Shown: piece after piece, positions 1 to 9,113 of the stretch | Layout: every line of letters starts with the position of its first letter | How positions within the stretch are numbered: the first letter of the stretch is position 1 | Assembly (NCBI GenBank): GCA_024233005.1 | Contig: JACKQE010000001.1 | Span: 124,001-188,000 of the forward strand | Length of the DNA: 64,000 nt | DNA from: Akkermansiaceae bacterium | GTDB taxonomy: Bacteria; Verrucomicrobiota; Verrucomicrobiia; Verrucomicrobiales; DEV007 | Direction of reading: 5' to 3' | The notes under the pieces: generated by a model | Databases searched by the model: none | Seen by the model: only the letters and a program-made list of their open reading frames with translations | Told to the model about the DNA's origin: nothing | Translations under genes and position numbers: made by a program

Positions 1-8
1 GCCAAGCC

Positions 9-1376
9 TCAGACTCCCTGCAAGCGCCCTGTGGCGTCACCAAATGTCTCCGTCCTCACCCCCATGGCATCGAGAAGGTTGAGATAGAGATTGCTCATCG
101 GTGTGTCACTCCCCAGCGCAAGGTGGGTTCCGGGATGCAGGGCGCCTCCGCCGTGACCCGCGAGAATGATGGGCAGTTGGTTGTGCTGGTGCCGGTTGGG
201 ATCGGCCAGACCACCACCCCAGACAATCATGGAGTTGTGCAGCAAGCTGTTGCCGTCCAGATCCTTTTTCTGGGTGAGACGGTCCAGGAAATAGGCGAAC
301 TGTCGGGAGTAAAAGAGATCGATCCGAGAGAGCTTTTCCAACTTCTGGGGGTCACTTTGATGGTGCGACAACGTGTGATGACCGTCAGTCACCCCGATTT
401 CGTTGAAACTCCGGTTGCTGCCATCATGCGCGAGCAGGAAGCTGGCGACCCGCGTCGAATCGGTCTCGAAGGCGAGCACCATCATGTCGAACATGAGCTG
501 GATGTGCTCCTCGTAGCTCGTCGGGGTATCCTCCGGCGCGGGCATGCCGGGGTCTTTGGGAAGTCCAAATTTCTCGGCCTTGATGATGCGCTGCTCGATC
601 TCACGCACGCCGGTGAGATATTCGTCGAGCTTGTGCTGATCGTTGCGGCCCAGTTGGCTGTTCAGATCTTTGGCATCCTGGATGATGAAATCCAGAAGGG
701 AGCGCTGCCGTTGGTTGCGCAGCTGATAGTTCCGGCTCCGCTCAGCCTGTGATCCTGCCCCGAACAAGCGCTCAAAAACGAGCCGGGGATTGGACTCGGG
801 CGTCATCGGGGTGGTTTCACTCCGCCAGGAGAGATTGAACTGGTAGGCACAGGAATAGCCGGAATCGCAGACACCGCTTTTCCGCACCCCGTCACAGGAC
901 AGCTCGATGGAGGAAAGGCGGGTCAATCCTCCAACCTGACGAGCCGCAAATTGGTCGACAGAGATGCCGAGCCGAATGTCGGCCCCGGCAGTCTTGTAGG
1001 GCCGGGCACCAGTCAAAAAGGTGGCATTGGCCCGAGCGTGGTCGCCTCCCCCATCGCCACCGGCGGTGCCATTCTTGTGCTCCAATCCACTGATGAGAGT
1101 GAAGTCATTCTTGAACCTGGCAAAAGGCTCCTGGGTGGCGTTGAGTTGGTAGTCGCGACCGGCACCGGTGGGCGTCCAGGTGGCCAGATTGACCCCGTTG
1201 GGATGATAGAGGTAGGCCATCCGGAGCGGCATGCCACTGGGAGTGACCGCGAGGGGAGAGGTTTCGGCGGCGGCGGCGAGGGCACGGGATCCAGGCAGGA
1301 AAGTCTCAAAGGCCGGGAGTGCGAGGCCAATGCCGACATTCCGGAGGAACTTACGGCGATGCAAGGAATGGTTCAT
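9..1376 (-). CDS. DUF1552 domain-containing protein, Tat-exported
   Basis: 455 aa. I chose the ATG at 1376 because it puts a twin-arginine signal at the N-terminus (RRKFLRN at about residues 7-13, followed by a hydrophobic stretch ending near ALA). Longer upstream reading is possible but would bury the signal. The body matches the DUF1552 family, which in Planctomycetes and Verrucomicrobia is almost always encoded beside a DUF1592/DUF1588 haem protein, as here: the stop of the upstream gene lies 28 bases before this start. The biochemical role of DUF1552 proteins is not established. The Tat signal implies the protein folds in the cytoplasm and works in the periplasm. Confidence 0.88.
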   Translation of the reverse strand: MNHSLHRRKFLRNVGIGLALPAFETFLPGSRALAAAAETSPLAVTPSGMPLRMAYLYHPNGVNLATWTPTGAGRDYQLNATQEPFARFKNDFTLISGLEHKNGTAGGDGGGDHARANATFLTGARPYKTAGADIRLGISVDQFAARQVGGLTRLSSIELSCDGVRKSGVCDSGYSCAYQFNLSWRSETTPMTPESNPRLVFERLFGAGSQAERSRNYQLRNQRQRSLLDFIIQDAKDLNSQLGRNDQHKLDEYLTGVREIEQRIIKAEKFGLPKDPGMPAPEDTPTSYEEHIQLMFDMMVLAFETDSTRVASFLLAHDGSNRSFNEIGVTDGHHTLSHHQSDPQKLEKLSRIDLFYSRQFAYFLDRLTQKKDLDGNSLLHNSMIVWGGGLADPNRHQHNQLPIILAGHGGGALHPGTHLALGSDTPMSNLYLNLLDAMGVRTETFGDATGRLQGV

Positions 1377-1404
1377 GGTCATCGAATTAAACACGGGGCA
1401 ACCG

Positions 1405-3786
1405 TCATGGTTGCGCCAAGGGATTGCCATCCCCGCGGCGCTTCTGGAAAGGGGCACTTTCAATGACACCATAAATGACCTCACGAAGGGCACTACCGTG
1501 GCCCTCCATGCGGCCCACTATGTCATCGATGGTGGGGGCGTCGAAGATCTCCACCCCGCGTCCGATGGCGTAGGTGAGCAGTTTTTCCGCCAACGCGCGG
1601 TGAAAATCATGAAACCGCTTGCTGGCAAGGATTTCGGCAAGCTCCCTCGCGTCGGCGAAGGTTTCCCCGGTGATGAGCTGGCCCGAGGCTTCGATTTTTC
1701 GGCCGCGGTAATCATCATGCCACACCCCCAGCGCGTCGAAGTTCTCCAGTGCGAGACCGATGGGGTCCATGCGCTCATGGCAGGAGGCACAAAGCGGTTT
1801 CTCCCGGTGAATGGCCAGAATTTCCCGCAGCGGCAGATCCTTGTTTTTGCCTTTCTGGGATTCCTCCAGAGCAGGGACATTGGGCGGTGCTGGGGGCGGC
1901 GGGGTGGCGAGAAAGTTCTCCAGAACAAAACGACCGCGTTTCACCGGAGATGTCCTCGCGGGATTGGAAGTGACGATTAGAAAGGTGCCCTGGCTGAGGA
2001 GCCCGCCGCGCGGAGAGTCCTCCGGCAGTTCGACGAGCCGCATCTCCTTGCCCTTCACATCCGGAATGCCATACCACTTTGCCAATTCCTCGTTGAGAAA
2101 TGTGTAGCGGGCGTTGAGGAGTTCGGTCGCCGGGAGATTTTCCTTCAGCACATGGGAGAAAAGCATCTCTGTCTCCTGTCGCATGGCTCCGCGGAGGTTG
2201 CGGTTGAACACCCTGAGAGCCTGGGTGAGATCCCGGATGCCAAGGACCCTGCGGGCATCGACATTGATGGTTTCGACATCCCGCGCTTCGAGCCACTGGC
2301 CGATGAAATTCTCCGTAAACCGCCCGGATTTGGGGTCGGCCAGAAGCCTGTCCACCTGGGCTCGGAGATTTTTCCGCAGATTGCCTTCACCAGCGAGCCG
2401 CATCAGTTCGTCATCCGGGGTGGAGGACCAAAGGAAATAGGACAATCGTGAGGCCAAAGCGTATTCATCGACTGGCACCACCTTCGCGGGATTGTCCGGC
2501 TCGGATTGGATCTCGGCACGGAGCAAAAATCTCGGGCTGGCCAGCAGGGCGGTAAGAGCGTGGGCGATGCCGTGCTCGAAGCGCTTCCCCGGCTCCTCGT
2601 CCACCGCCCGTGCCAATGCCACGAGCCGCTCCACGGTGGCGGCATCCACCGGACGGCGGAAGACCCGGGTTGCCAGGCGAGTCAGGATTCTCCGACGGTA
2701 GTCGTCCCGGTCGGCAGGATCCTCCGGAGGAGGGCCATCGAAGAAAATGTTTTGAAACTGCGACGGATATTCTTTCACGCTTCCGTCGAGGGGTCCATAG
2801 GCGGTGATCTTGCTCACCTGCACCACCAGCTCATTCTCTCCAGGCTGCGGAGCCTCGCCGGGTTCGATGGTAAAACGCAAGTCTTGGGAACGGCCTTTGA
2901 GGAGTTTGGCTTTGGTCTGCAAGGTCAGGGTTTTGGAGTTGTCCCAACCGAGTTTCCGTTCGACGAGAGTTTTGTCCCCCACTCCGAAACGCAGCGTGGC
3001 CGAGTGCGAGGTAGCCTCCATCGACCCTTTGATGGCGAATTCGACGTTGACTTGATATTCCCCATCATGGTTCACCCAAGGCCTCCCGAGAAGGGTGCGG
3101 GACTTGTTGAAAGGGACATACTTCAGGCCGGCCTTCTCACTTTTTGGATCCTTGAACAGATCGACAGGAATCCAAAGGGTGGGGATTTTCGGTCCCTCGA
3201 CGCTGACTGCTTTAGCAACCACGTCAGTGGCGGCTTCCAGGTATTTCTCCATCAAAAGCGGGGAAATGCTGAGAACGTCGCCAATGGTGTCGAAACCATA
3301 GCCCGTATCATCCGCCGGGAAGGCTTCATCGGTGTCGAAATCGACCCCGAAAAGATCCTTGATCGTGTTGCGGTACTCTTCGCGGTTGAGCCGGCGGATG
3401 GTGACCCTGCCAGGATCAGGATTTTTCGGATCCAGCCCGAATATCTGGGTCTCGATATACGAGAGCAGCTTTTCCCGTTCCGCATCGGAAGGCTGTTTCT
3501 TGTCGGCTGGTGGCATGAGACCAGCCCGGGTGTTGTGCCAGATCTTCAACCAGTGTGACCGGTCGCCCAACAACTCTCCCACCGTCGCGTGATCGTCCAT
3601 TTCGAAATCACCTTTGTGCGCTCCATCAGCATGACAGTCAAAACAATAGGTTGAGAGAAGCGGCTCGATCTGAGCCTGGTACCCTTCGGCTTGAGGTGCG
3701 GCGAGGCCTTTGGACCCCGCCAACAGTCCGATCAAACCCGTCAGCAGGGAACAAAAAGCCAGGGAAAATGTGGCGGAACGAATCAT
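1405..3786 (-). CDS. DUF1592/DUF1588/DUF1585 haem-motif protein (PSD1-type)
   Basis: 793 aa. The ATG at 3786 is preferred because it gives a Sec-type signal (hydrophobic residues about 8-24, cleavage near LAA). An N-terminal CFDCH motif (C48, C51, H52) and a second CASCH motif in the C-terminal third are typical c-type haem sites. The order of DUF1587, DUF1595, DUF1592, DUF1588 and DUF1585-like regions matches the large 'planctomycete cytochrome' proteins. It is the first gene of a two-gene unit with the DUF1552 protein downstream. Periplasmic electron transfer linked to an unknown substrate is an inference; the family has no established reaction. Confidence 0.87.
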   Translation of the reverse strand: MIRSATFSLAFCSLLTGLIGLLAGSKGLAAPQAEGYQAQIEPLLSTYCFDCHADGAHKGDFEMDDHATVGELLGDRSHWLKIWHNTRAGLMPPADKKQPSDAEREKLLSYIETQIFGLDPKNPDPGRVTIRRLNREEYRNTIKDLFGVDFDTDEAFPADDTGYGFDTIGDVLSISPLLMEKYLEAATDVVAKAVSVEGPKIPTLWIPVDLFKDPKSEKAGLKYVPFNKSRTLLGRPWVNHDGEYQVNVEFAIKGSMEATSHSATLRFGVGDKTLVERKLGWDNSKTLTLQTKAKLLKGRSQDLRFTIEPGEAPQPGENELVVQVSKITAYGPLDGSVKEYPSQFQNIFFDGPPPEDPADRDDYRRRILTRLATRVFRRPVDAATVERLVALARAVDEEPGKRFEHGIAHALTALLASPRFLLRAEIQSEPDNPAKVVPVDEYALASRLSYFLWSSTPDDELMRLAGEGNLRKNLRAQVDRLLADPKSGRFTENFIGQWLEARDVETINVDARRVLGIRDLTQALRVFNRNLRGAMRQETEMLFSHVLKENLPATELLNARYTFLNEELAKWYGIPDVKGKEMRLVELPEDSPRGGLLSQGTFLIVTSNPARTSPVKRGRFVLENFLATPPPPAPPNVPALEESQKGKNKDLPLREILAIHREKPLCASCHERMDPIGLALENFDALGVWHDDYRGRKIEASGQLITGETFADARELAEILASKRFHDFHRALAEKLLTYAIGRGVEIFDAPTIDDIVGRMEGHGSALREVIYGVIESAPFQKRRGDGNPLAQP

Positions 3787-3983
3787 CACTGTGCCAATAC
3801 CATCGGCCAAACTGGGCGCAACGCACCCAGCTTCAGGGTCCGTGATCAGGGAAATGGTGAAAACGCCAGAGCGGCACAAAGTCTGCTGAAGGAGCCAACA
3901 TTGCTCCGTTCAGTCGCCCTTTGCCTCATTGCCCGTTAGATCGCGGTCCAGGTGGGTGCCTTGGGCCGCGAACCGCTGTCTAC

Positions 3984-4982
3984 TCAGGGCTTGCCCGGCT
4001 CCTCTGTGGCAAACGCCTTGTAGGAGTCCCCCAACGCGGCAGTTTCCGGCTTGCCGGCGTCGATCATGACCCGGTAGGTCAAGGTCACAGACTCCCCGGA
4101 CTTGATGGCATAGTCGCCCGCATCCTTGGGGGCCTCTTTTTCAAATTTGGACTGGCCAAAAGGATTGACCGCGAAGAGGCCGTAGTCCCGGGCATGCCAC
4201 CAGGAAGGATGCCGCAGGTTCGAAGGATGGTCCATCATTGTGATACTGAGGGGATTGCCTTTGCTGTCGGGCCCGAAAAACCGGACCCAGTCAGCCCGCT
4301 TGCCCCAAACATCGGTTCCTTCCTGGCCAGCACTGTTGCTCATGCCTCCTTTGGCGACATCTCCCTTCATGGCCATGGTCGGGAGGACGCGCAGCGCAAA
4401 GGCGCCTTCCTTGTCGTCCCCGATCAGGAGATCTCCCTGCGAAGCAATGAGCTGAATGGCGAAGTCGTAGATCAAACTGCCGTCGGCGCCGCGGGTCCAT
4501 TTGTGGGAACGTTTGTCTTCACACACTTTGGTCCCGTCAGCCTTGAGCCAATCGGTTGTGGTGTGGAAGGTCATGCTGTTCCCCGAGAGTTGGAGGCCTT
4601 TCATGCCTGTGTGAACCGTGCGGCCGGAGCCTTCTTTTTCGTGCCAGAAATCCGTGTCATTGACCTTGCCCAAGCCGAACCAGATGGAGCGATGGTGCAC
4701 ATGATCGTCCGGTTCTCCAGGGACACCGGTCTTCATCGGGAAATGCCGGGTCACATTCTCCCCGGTCGGCCCGATGACGGGATAAAAATAGGGCTTGGGA
4801 TCATTCTTGCCGGTGTGGTAGGCTGTGATCAGTTCCCCACCCGAGCGGAACTCGATGGCTTCAGGAGTCTGGGTCATCGCCCATTGGCCATTGGTGATGT
4901 TCTGCCCGCGAGCGGACGAGAGGGCCAACAGCGCGGTCCCGACCGCGAGTAGAGATGGTAAACGAAGTATCGAGCAGTTCAT
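3984..4982 (-). CDS. DUF6807 (PmoA-like) secreted protein
   Basis: 332 aa. The start at 4982 gives a clear signal peptide (hydrophobic LLAVGTALLAL followed by SSARGQ). The mature part is a beta-rich protein with His-rich segments (HVHHRSIWFG, GMKGLQLSG, DHPSNLRHPSWWHARDYGLFAVNPFG) characteristic of the DUF6807 family, often called 'PmoA family' in PVC genomes. These proteins usually sit in sugar catabolic neighbourhoods and resemble aldose-epimerase-like beta-sandwiches; the link to methane monooxygenase is only nominal. It stands alone on the minus strand, with a divergent small gene starting 131 bases upstream. Confidence 0.82.
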   Translation of the reverse strand: MNCSILRLPSLLAVGTALLALSSARGQNITNGQWAMTQTPEAIEFRSGGELITAYHTGKNDPKPYFYPVIGPTGENVTRHFPMKTGVPGEPDDHVHHRSIWFGLGKVNDTDFWHEKEGSGRTVHTGMKGLQLSGNSMTFHTTTDWLKADGTKVCEDKRSHKWTRGADGSLIYDFAIQLIASQGDLLIGDDKEGAFALRVLPTMAMKGDVAKGGMSNSAGQEGTDVWGKRADWVRFFGPDSKGNPLSITMMDHPSNLRHPSWWHARDYGLFAVNPFGQSKFEKEAPKDAGDYAIKSGESVTLTYRVMIDAGKPETAALGDSYKAFATEEPGKP

Positions 4983-5113
4983 GAACGGAAGTATGCGGGA
5001 TACGGACCCGTCCCGCAAGGCACGAATTGACCAGAGCGATTGGTGAATCCAAAGATCGTTTTGAAACGTGTTCTTAATGAAGGTCCCACTAAACCATTCC
5101 CACCCATGGAACC

Positions 5114-5368
5114 ATGAGCACACTGACAGCAGCCACCAGCAAAGAACCACACGACAGCGCTTGGCTTGAATTCTACGATGCGTCGCACGGACCGTCCCCG
5201 TCAGTTCCCAGCACGCATTCGGTCACTTCCACACCACCTCCCTCGGAGGAGGCGGTGCGTCTTCTGGCGTACCGAATTTATGAGGACCGGAAATTGAAAA
5301 ACCTGAGTGGCGATCACTTGTCCGACTGGTGTGCCGCTCTGGAGAAGCTCTCTTCGCTGAGGCACTGA
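5114..5368 (+). CDS. DUF2934-like small protein
   Basis: 84 aa. The C-terminal half (LLAYRIYEDRKL, then DHLSDWCAALEKL) follows the DUF2934 pattern of an 'AYxIWE' helix and a 'DWxxAExxL' helix. The N-terminal 40 residues are Ser/Thr/Pro-rich and probably disordered. Function is unknown; DUF2934 proteins are short and common in PVC bacteria and Proteobacteria. It ends 11 bases before the convergent CPBP protease stop. Confidence 0.68.
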   Translation: MSTLTAATSKEPHDSAWLEFYDASHGPSPSVPSTHSVTSTPPPSEEAVRLLAYRIYEDRKLKNLSGDHLSDWCAALEKLSSLRH

Positions 5369-5379
5369 TCCGGCACGTA

Positions 5380-6369
5380 TCAGGCCTTGCCAGCGCTGGC
5401 ACCGGGCGATTCCGTCCGGCGATGCCTATGCCTGAGGTATGCCCAAACCACCACCCCCGCCAAGATGACCAGCGCGAGGGTGACGAGACCGATCCTGAGG
5501 TTTTCCCCTGCCCAAGGCCAGATGCGCTCGGCCCGGAGCGCCCGCCGCGCGAGAGGACTGAAAGCTTTGATTCCGAAAACCCATCCCGCATGGAGCCCGA
5601 TGGAAAGCCAGAGGGAAGCACTGCGGAGCCGGGCATAACCAAGGACCCAGCCAACCGCAAAGAGCGTGGCAAACTCTGCCGCAAAGAACCAAGGATCCTG
5701 AAACTGCAGCGCGATCCGCCCGAGCATGGTGAAACCGCTCAGCCAGTCCACATTTTCCAAGGTTCCGCCTCCTTCCGGAGGTTTGAGAAAGTGAAGCAGT
5801 GCAAAGAACGCGGAAAGAAACCAGAGACTGGTGCGCTCCGACAATGAGCGCAGCAAGATCCCGAACAACAATCCCCGGAAAAGGCACTCCTCCAGAACCG
5901 CCACGGAGAACCCGGTGAAAACCGCTCCACCCAAAACCCCCGGCACACTCGGCATCGGTTCACGCAAGCGGTACCATCCCAGTTGCAAATATACCAGGGC
6001 CACCACCAACAGGGATCCTGCCGCCAGAAAAAAACCCAGTCCCAGATCCTTCCAACGATAAGGATTGGGCCGCAATCCCATCCACCCCCAACCAGATTCC
6101 AGCCCAAGCCACCGGGACATGGGGTAGAGCAGAAGCAACGCCGCCAAGAGGATGGCCCGGTTGAAATACCGTCCGAACTCCGCTTTCACCATCTCGGAAT
6201 GCACCCAGTCCGCCGGTCCTCCTTCCAGATGCCCTCCCGCCACAATGGCCGTGCCAACAACATGGATGACAGGAGCCAGAAAAGCGCCCAAAACCGCTGT
6301 GGCAAGAAACCAAACCGTGAGTTTGAAGGCGTCGCTGCGCGCGAAGTTTTGGGGGGCGGGGTCCGGCAT
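5380..6369 (-). CDS. CPBP-family intramembrane glutamic endopeptidase
   Basis: 329 aa with about eight hydrophobic segments. The family motif EECLFRG (E160, E161, R165) and the later conserved His (H193 in ALLHFL) are the catalytic residues of the CAAX/Abi (CPBP, Rce1-like) proteases. Bacterial members cleave membrane proteins or mature peptides, but the substrate here is unknown. It is divergent from the FabZ-like gene, with 69 bases between the starts, so a shared promoter region is likely. Confidence 0.86.
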   Translation of the reverse strand: MPDPAPQNFARSDAFKLTVWFLATAVLGAFLAPVIHVVGTAIVAGGHLEGGPADWVHSEMVKAEFGRYFNRAILLAALLLLYPMSRWLGLESGWGWMGLRPNPYRWKDLGLGFFLAAGSLLVVALVYLQLGWYRLREPMPSVPGVLGGAVFTGFSVAVLEECLFRGLLFGILLRSLSERTSLWFLSAFFALLHFLKPPEGGGTLENVDWLSGFTMLGRIALQFQDPWFFAAEFATLFAVGWVLGYARLRSASLWLSIGLHAGWVFGIKAFSPLARRALRAERIWPWAGENLRIGLVTLALVILAGVVVWAYLRHRHRRTESPGASAGKA

Positions 6370-6438
6370 TCGGGGATATGTTCACCCGTTTCATCGTTGC
6401 TTCGCCAAGCCAAGTCAAACCAGGAGTTCCCCCCCTCG

Positions 6439-6906
6439 ATGCCAGAGCCCCCCCCCGCAACCTCTCTGGACAAGGCGCTGCAGTCGCTCCCTCACGGACC
6501 AGCCTTCCGTTTTCTCGACCGGATCACATCCCTCGAACCTGGCGTCTCCGTCACGGCGAGCTACTCCGTGCGCGGCGACGAGGCTTTTCTCGAAGGGCAC
6601 TTCCCCGGTTCTCCGCTCCTGCCAGGGGTGATCCTTGTGGAAGCTCTGGCCCAGGCCGCCGGAATCGCCGCCCAGGCCGGTCTGACGCCACCCCTGCAAA
6701 ACCTCCGCCTGACGGCCATCCGGTCAGCCAAGATCCTTGGCTCAGCCGTGCCCGGGGAGACCCTTGAGATCAAGGCCCACATCACCGGCCGACTGGGCGG
6801 GCTCATTCAAGCGGAGGGGGAAATCCACCGCACCGGGACCATGGAGCGGCTCCTCGGTGCCCAGATCGTGCTTGCCGGAACGGAACCCGCGACCGTGGAT
6901 CCATGA
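6439..6906 (+). CDS. FabZ/FabA-like hotdog dehydratase
   Basis: 155 aa hotdog-fold protein. HFPGSPLLPGVILVEALAQ carries the FabZ active-site His (H54) and Glu (E68), so 3-hydroxyacyl-ACP dehydratase chemistry is plausible. Starting at 6439 gives the normal length for the family; the frame is open further upstream but would overlap the divergent protease gene. Its stop overlaps the next start (ATGA at 6903-6906), so the two are translationally coupled. It may be an accessory dehydratase for a specialised lipid rather than the housekeeping FabZ. Confidence 0.83.
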   Translation: MPEPPPATSLDKALQSLPHGPAFRFLDRITSLEPGVSVTASYSVRGDEAFLEGHFPGSPLLPGVILVEALAQAAGIAAQAGLTPPLQNLRLTAIRSAKILGSAVPGETLEIKAHITGRLGGLIQAEGEIHRTGTMERLLGAQIVLAGTEPATVDP

Positions 6907-7688
6907 CCCCGAAGCTTTGGCATTGGCCCGCCGTGCTTGGGTGGGATGCCCCCGTGGTGGCAGGTTTCTGGTATGTGTTGCTCACCCAGAGCTTGACAGG
7001 ACGGACCGGTCCTTTGCTGTGGCCTCTGGGGTTCGCGGTTTGGGCCACGTATTTGGCGGACCGTCTCGTCGATCTTCACCTGCGGCCGCCAGACACCGAT
7101 CGGACCATCCGGCACCGATGGGCGAGGACCCATGGCAAAGGGTTCACGCTGGCACTGGCGATCATGGCCACACTCGCCGTGGTCACGGCCATCCCACATT
7201 GGCAGAACCCGCTCCTGTTCCCCGGAGCAGGCGTCGCACTTTATGGGATAATTTTTGTCTGGCCGCGTCGATCGACAGGCCCCTCCCAACGCTGGATAAA
7301 AAAAATTGCCTGCGGTTTCCTGTTCGCCTTGGGCGTCTTCACCGCCGCAGCCGGGGAACAGGGGTTTCCCGCCCCGGCAACGCTCCTTACCGGCATGGCC
7401 TTCGCGGCGCTCTGCATCGCCAACTGCCTGCTCATCGCCGCCCGGGAGGGTGCCTGTTACGACAGCCTTCCAGCCATGGTGGCGCCGATCGCCTGCGCTC
7501 TGGGAGCGGCTTTCTTGTTCGCCTTGGCAGGCATACGCGCGATGCCCCGGACTGCCGGCGCTGAAATGGCCTCAGTGTTGCTCCTGTCGGTCCTGCTGGT
7601 CCATCAACGGCGCATCAACCCAGACACGATGAGGGGCCTGGCCGATGGCAGTTTGTTGACACCGATCCTGTTCCTCACTTTTTCCTGA
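6903..7688 (+). CDS. Multi-pass membrane protein, weakly UbiA-like
   Basis: 261 aa with roughly seven to eight hydrophobic segments. A short acidic motif between the early helices (YLADRLVDLHLRPPDT) recalls, but does not match, the NDxxDxxxD signature of UbiA prenyltransferases. I would call it a membrane protein of unknown function, possibly a degenerate UbiA homologue. It overlaps the dehydratase stop by four bases, and its own stop overlaps a possible upstream ATG of the next gene, so the three genes form one operon. Confidence 0.72.
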   Translation: MTPKLWHWPAVLGWDAPVVAGFWYVLLTQSLTGRTGPLLWPLGFAVWATYLADRLVDLHLRPPDTDRTIRHRWARTHGKGFTLALAIMATLAVVTAIPHWQNPLLFPGAGVALYGIIFVWPRRSTGPSQRWIKKIACGFLFALGVFTAAAGEQGFPAPATLLTGMAFAALCIANCLLIAAREGACYDSLPAMVAPIACALGAAFLFALAGIRAMPRTAGAEMASVLLLSVLLVHQRRINPDTMRGLADGSLLTPILFLTFS

Positions 7689-7732
7689 TGTTCGGGATTG
7701 CTTTTGCGGTTGGGAAAGAGTTTTCTGACGGC

Positions 7733-8488
7733 ATGAGGATCACAACCCTGCTGGCAGGATGTCTCGCCCTATGGCTGGGAGGCGGCGGGGATGTACTGGG
7801 CCAGACCAAGGCCAAACAGCAACCAGACGTCGCCACTCCCAGAGTGATCCCTTACCGATGGATGTCCTTGGAAAAATGGCGGGAATTCCATGCTGGCGAT
7901 CTCGCCCGTGCGGAGGAAGGGCCGGTCGATGTGCTGCTGATCGGCGACTCCATCACCGAGGCTTGGGACAAGTCCGGACAGAAGGTATGGGAGAAAAAAC
8001 TGCTGCCCCTCAATGCGGCCAATTTCGGGATTGGAGGGGACACCACCCAAAATGTGCTTTGGCGCATCACCGAAGGCAAAGCCCTGGAGAAAGTCCGGCC
8101 CAAAGTAGTGGTTCTGATGATTGGGACAAACAACTTCGGCCTCCACAACGACACGCCCGAAGCAGTGGTGCGGGGGGTTGCCGCCGTGGTCAAAACGGTG
8201 AGAAAAAAACTGCCAGACGCCCACCTGTTGCTGCTCGGTATTTTCCCCCGCAGTGAACATCCCGGAGACAAGCTGCGCCGGGAGGTGGCGGCGGCGAACG
8301 AGAAAATCGCCGGCATCGGTGCCGGAGACGACCACATCCATTTCCTCAGGATCTGGGACGAATTTCTGGAACAAGACGGCACCATCTCCACGAGAGTCAT
8401 GCCGGATCGGCTTCATCTGACCGAACACGGTTACAACATCTGGGCAGACACCATGATGCCCCACTTGAGGAAGTATCTGACAAAATGA
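7733..8488 (+). CDS. SGNH/GDSL hydrolase, PAF-acetylhydrolase-like
   Basis: 251 aa. SGNH blocks are visible in order: GDSIT (nucleophile Ser), GGDTTQN, GTNN, and DRLHLTEHGY containing the catalytic Asp and His. The start at 7733 is chosen because it gives a signal peptide (hydrophobic LLAGCLALWLGGGG). An in-frame ATG at 7688 overlaps the previous stop and would add 15 residues. Closest in style to PAF acetylhydrolase beta/gamma-type esterases, which in bacteria often deacetylate carbohydrates. Likely periplasmic. Confidence 0.88.
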   Translation: MRITTLLAGCLALWLGGGGDVLGQTKAKQQPDVATPRVIPYRWMSLEKWREFHAGDLARAEEGPVDVLLIGDSITEAWDKSGQKVWEKKLLPLNAANFGIGGDTTQNVLWRITEGKALEKVRPKVVVLMIGTNNFGLHNDTPEAVVRGVAAVVKTVRKKLPDAHLLLLGIFPRSEHPGDKLRREVAAANEKIAGIGAGDDHIHFLRIWDEFLEQDGTISTRVMPDRLHLTEHGYNIWADTMMPHLRKYLTK

Positions 8489-8513
8489 AAACCAGCGCGC
8501 TTGAAGAACCGAT

Positions 8514-9113
8514 ATGACGGAAGACAACCGCCCGTTTTTCCTGACCTCTCCGGAACTCAAGAAGGCTGGGATCGAAGTGGCCAAAGCTTTGGCCGCATAC
8601 AGTGCCGATCTGCATCAGGGGCATGAATTCCACGACCTGATGGATCCGCTGCTGCGGGATCTGGTCGGGCAGACCTCGAACCGGCTCCATGCAGACTCCG
8701 CCGCCATCTGGTTGGTTGACGGAGGCAGAACCGAACTGCGCGTCTGCTATTCCCATCACAACCCGCAACTTCACGGAGTGATGCTGCCCTTGGGTCGTGG
8801 ACTTATCAGTCTAGTGCTGGCCTCGGAACAAAGCCTCTGCGAAAGCGAAGTCTGGCAGCACCAGGATTACGACACATCCGTCGACCGCCAGACCGGGAAC
8901 ACCACGGCTGCCATGGTTGCCGTTCCCTTCTATCTTGGCGCCACTCTGCGGGGCGTCGTGTCGCTTGTCCGCTACCGCAGGGAGGGCAGCCCTACCCCCC
9001 CTTTCGACGCCCATCACCTTATCGAACTGCAACGCCTTTCGAGCATCTTGAGCCGTCTTCTGAGCCACCGTGCGCTCCAGATCATCCTCGATCTGCAGGA
9101 CAGCGACCTATGA
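8514..9113 (+). CDS. GAF domain protein
   Basis: 199 aa with no signal peptide or membrane segment. The central region (SAAIWLVDGGRTELRVC, then LPLGRGLISLVLASEQ, then VAVPFYLGATLRGVVSLVR) follows a GAF sensory domain. There is no attached histidine kinase, GGDEF or HTH output, so this is a stand-alone sensor with short helical ends. Its stop overlaps the start of the subtilase gene by four bases (ATGA), which implies coupled expression and perhaps direct partnership. Confidence 0.82.
   Translation: MTEDNRPFFLTSPELKKAGIEVAKALAAYSADLHQGHEFHDLMDPLLRDLVGQTSNRLHADSAAIWLVDGGRTELRVCYSHHNPQLHGVMLPLGRGLISLVLASEQSLCESEVWQHQDYDTSVDRQTGNTTAAMVAVPFYLGATLRGVVSLVRYRREGSPTPPFDAHHLIELQRLSSILSRLLSHRALQIILDLQDSDL

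Noticed and set aside
2506..3558. Long plus-strand frame opposite the DUF1592 gene
   Set aside because: It is a shadow of the real minus-strand gene, which has a signal peptide, haem motifs and full domain order.
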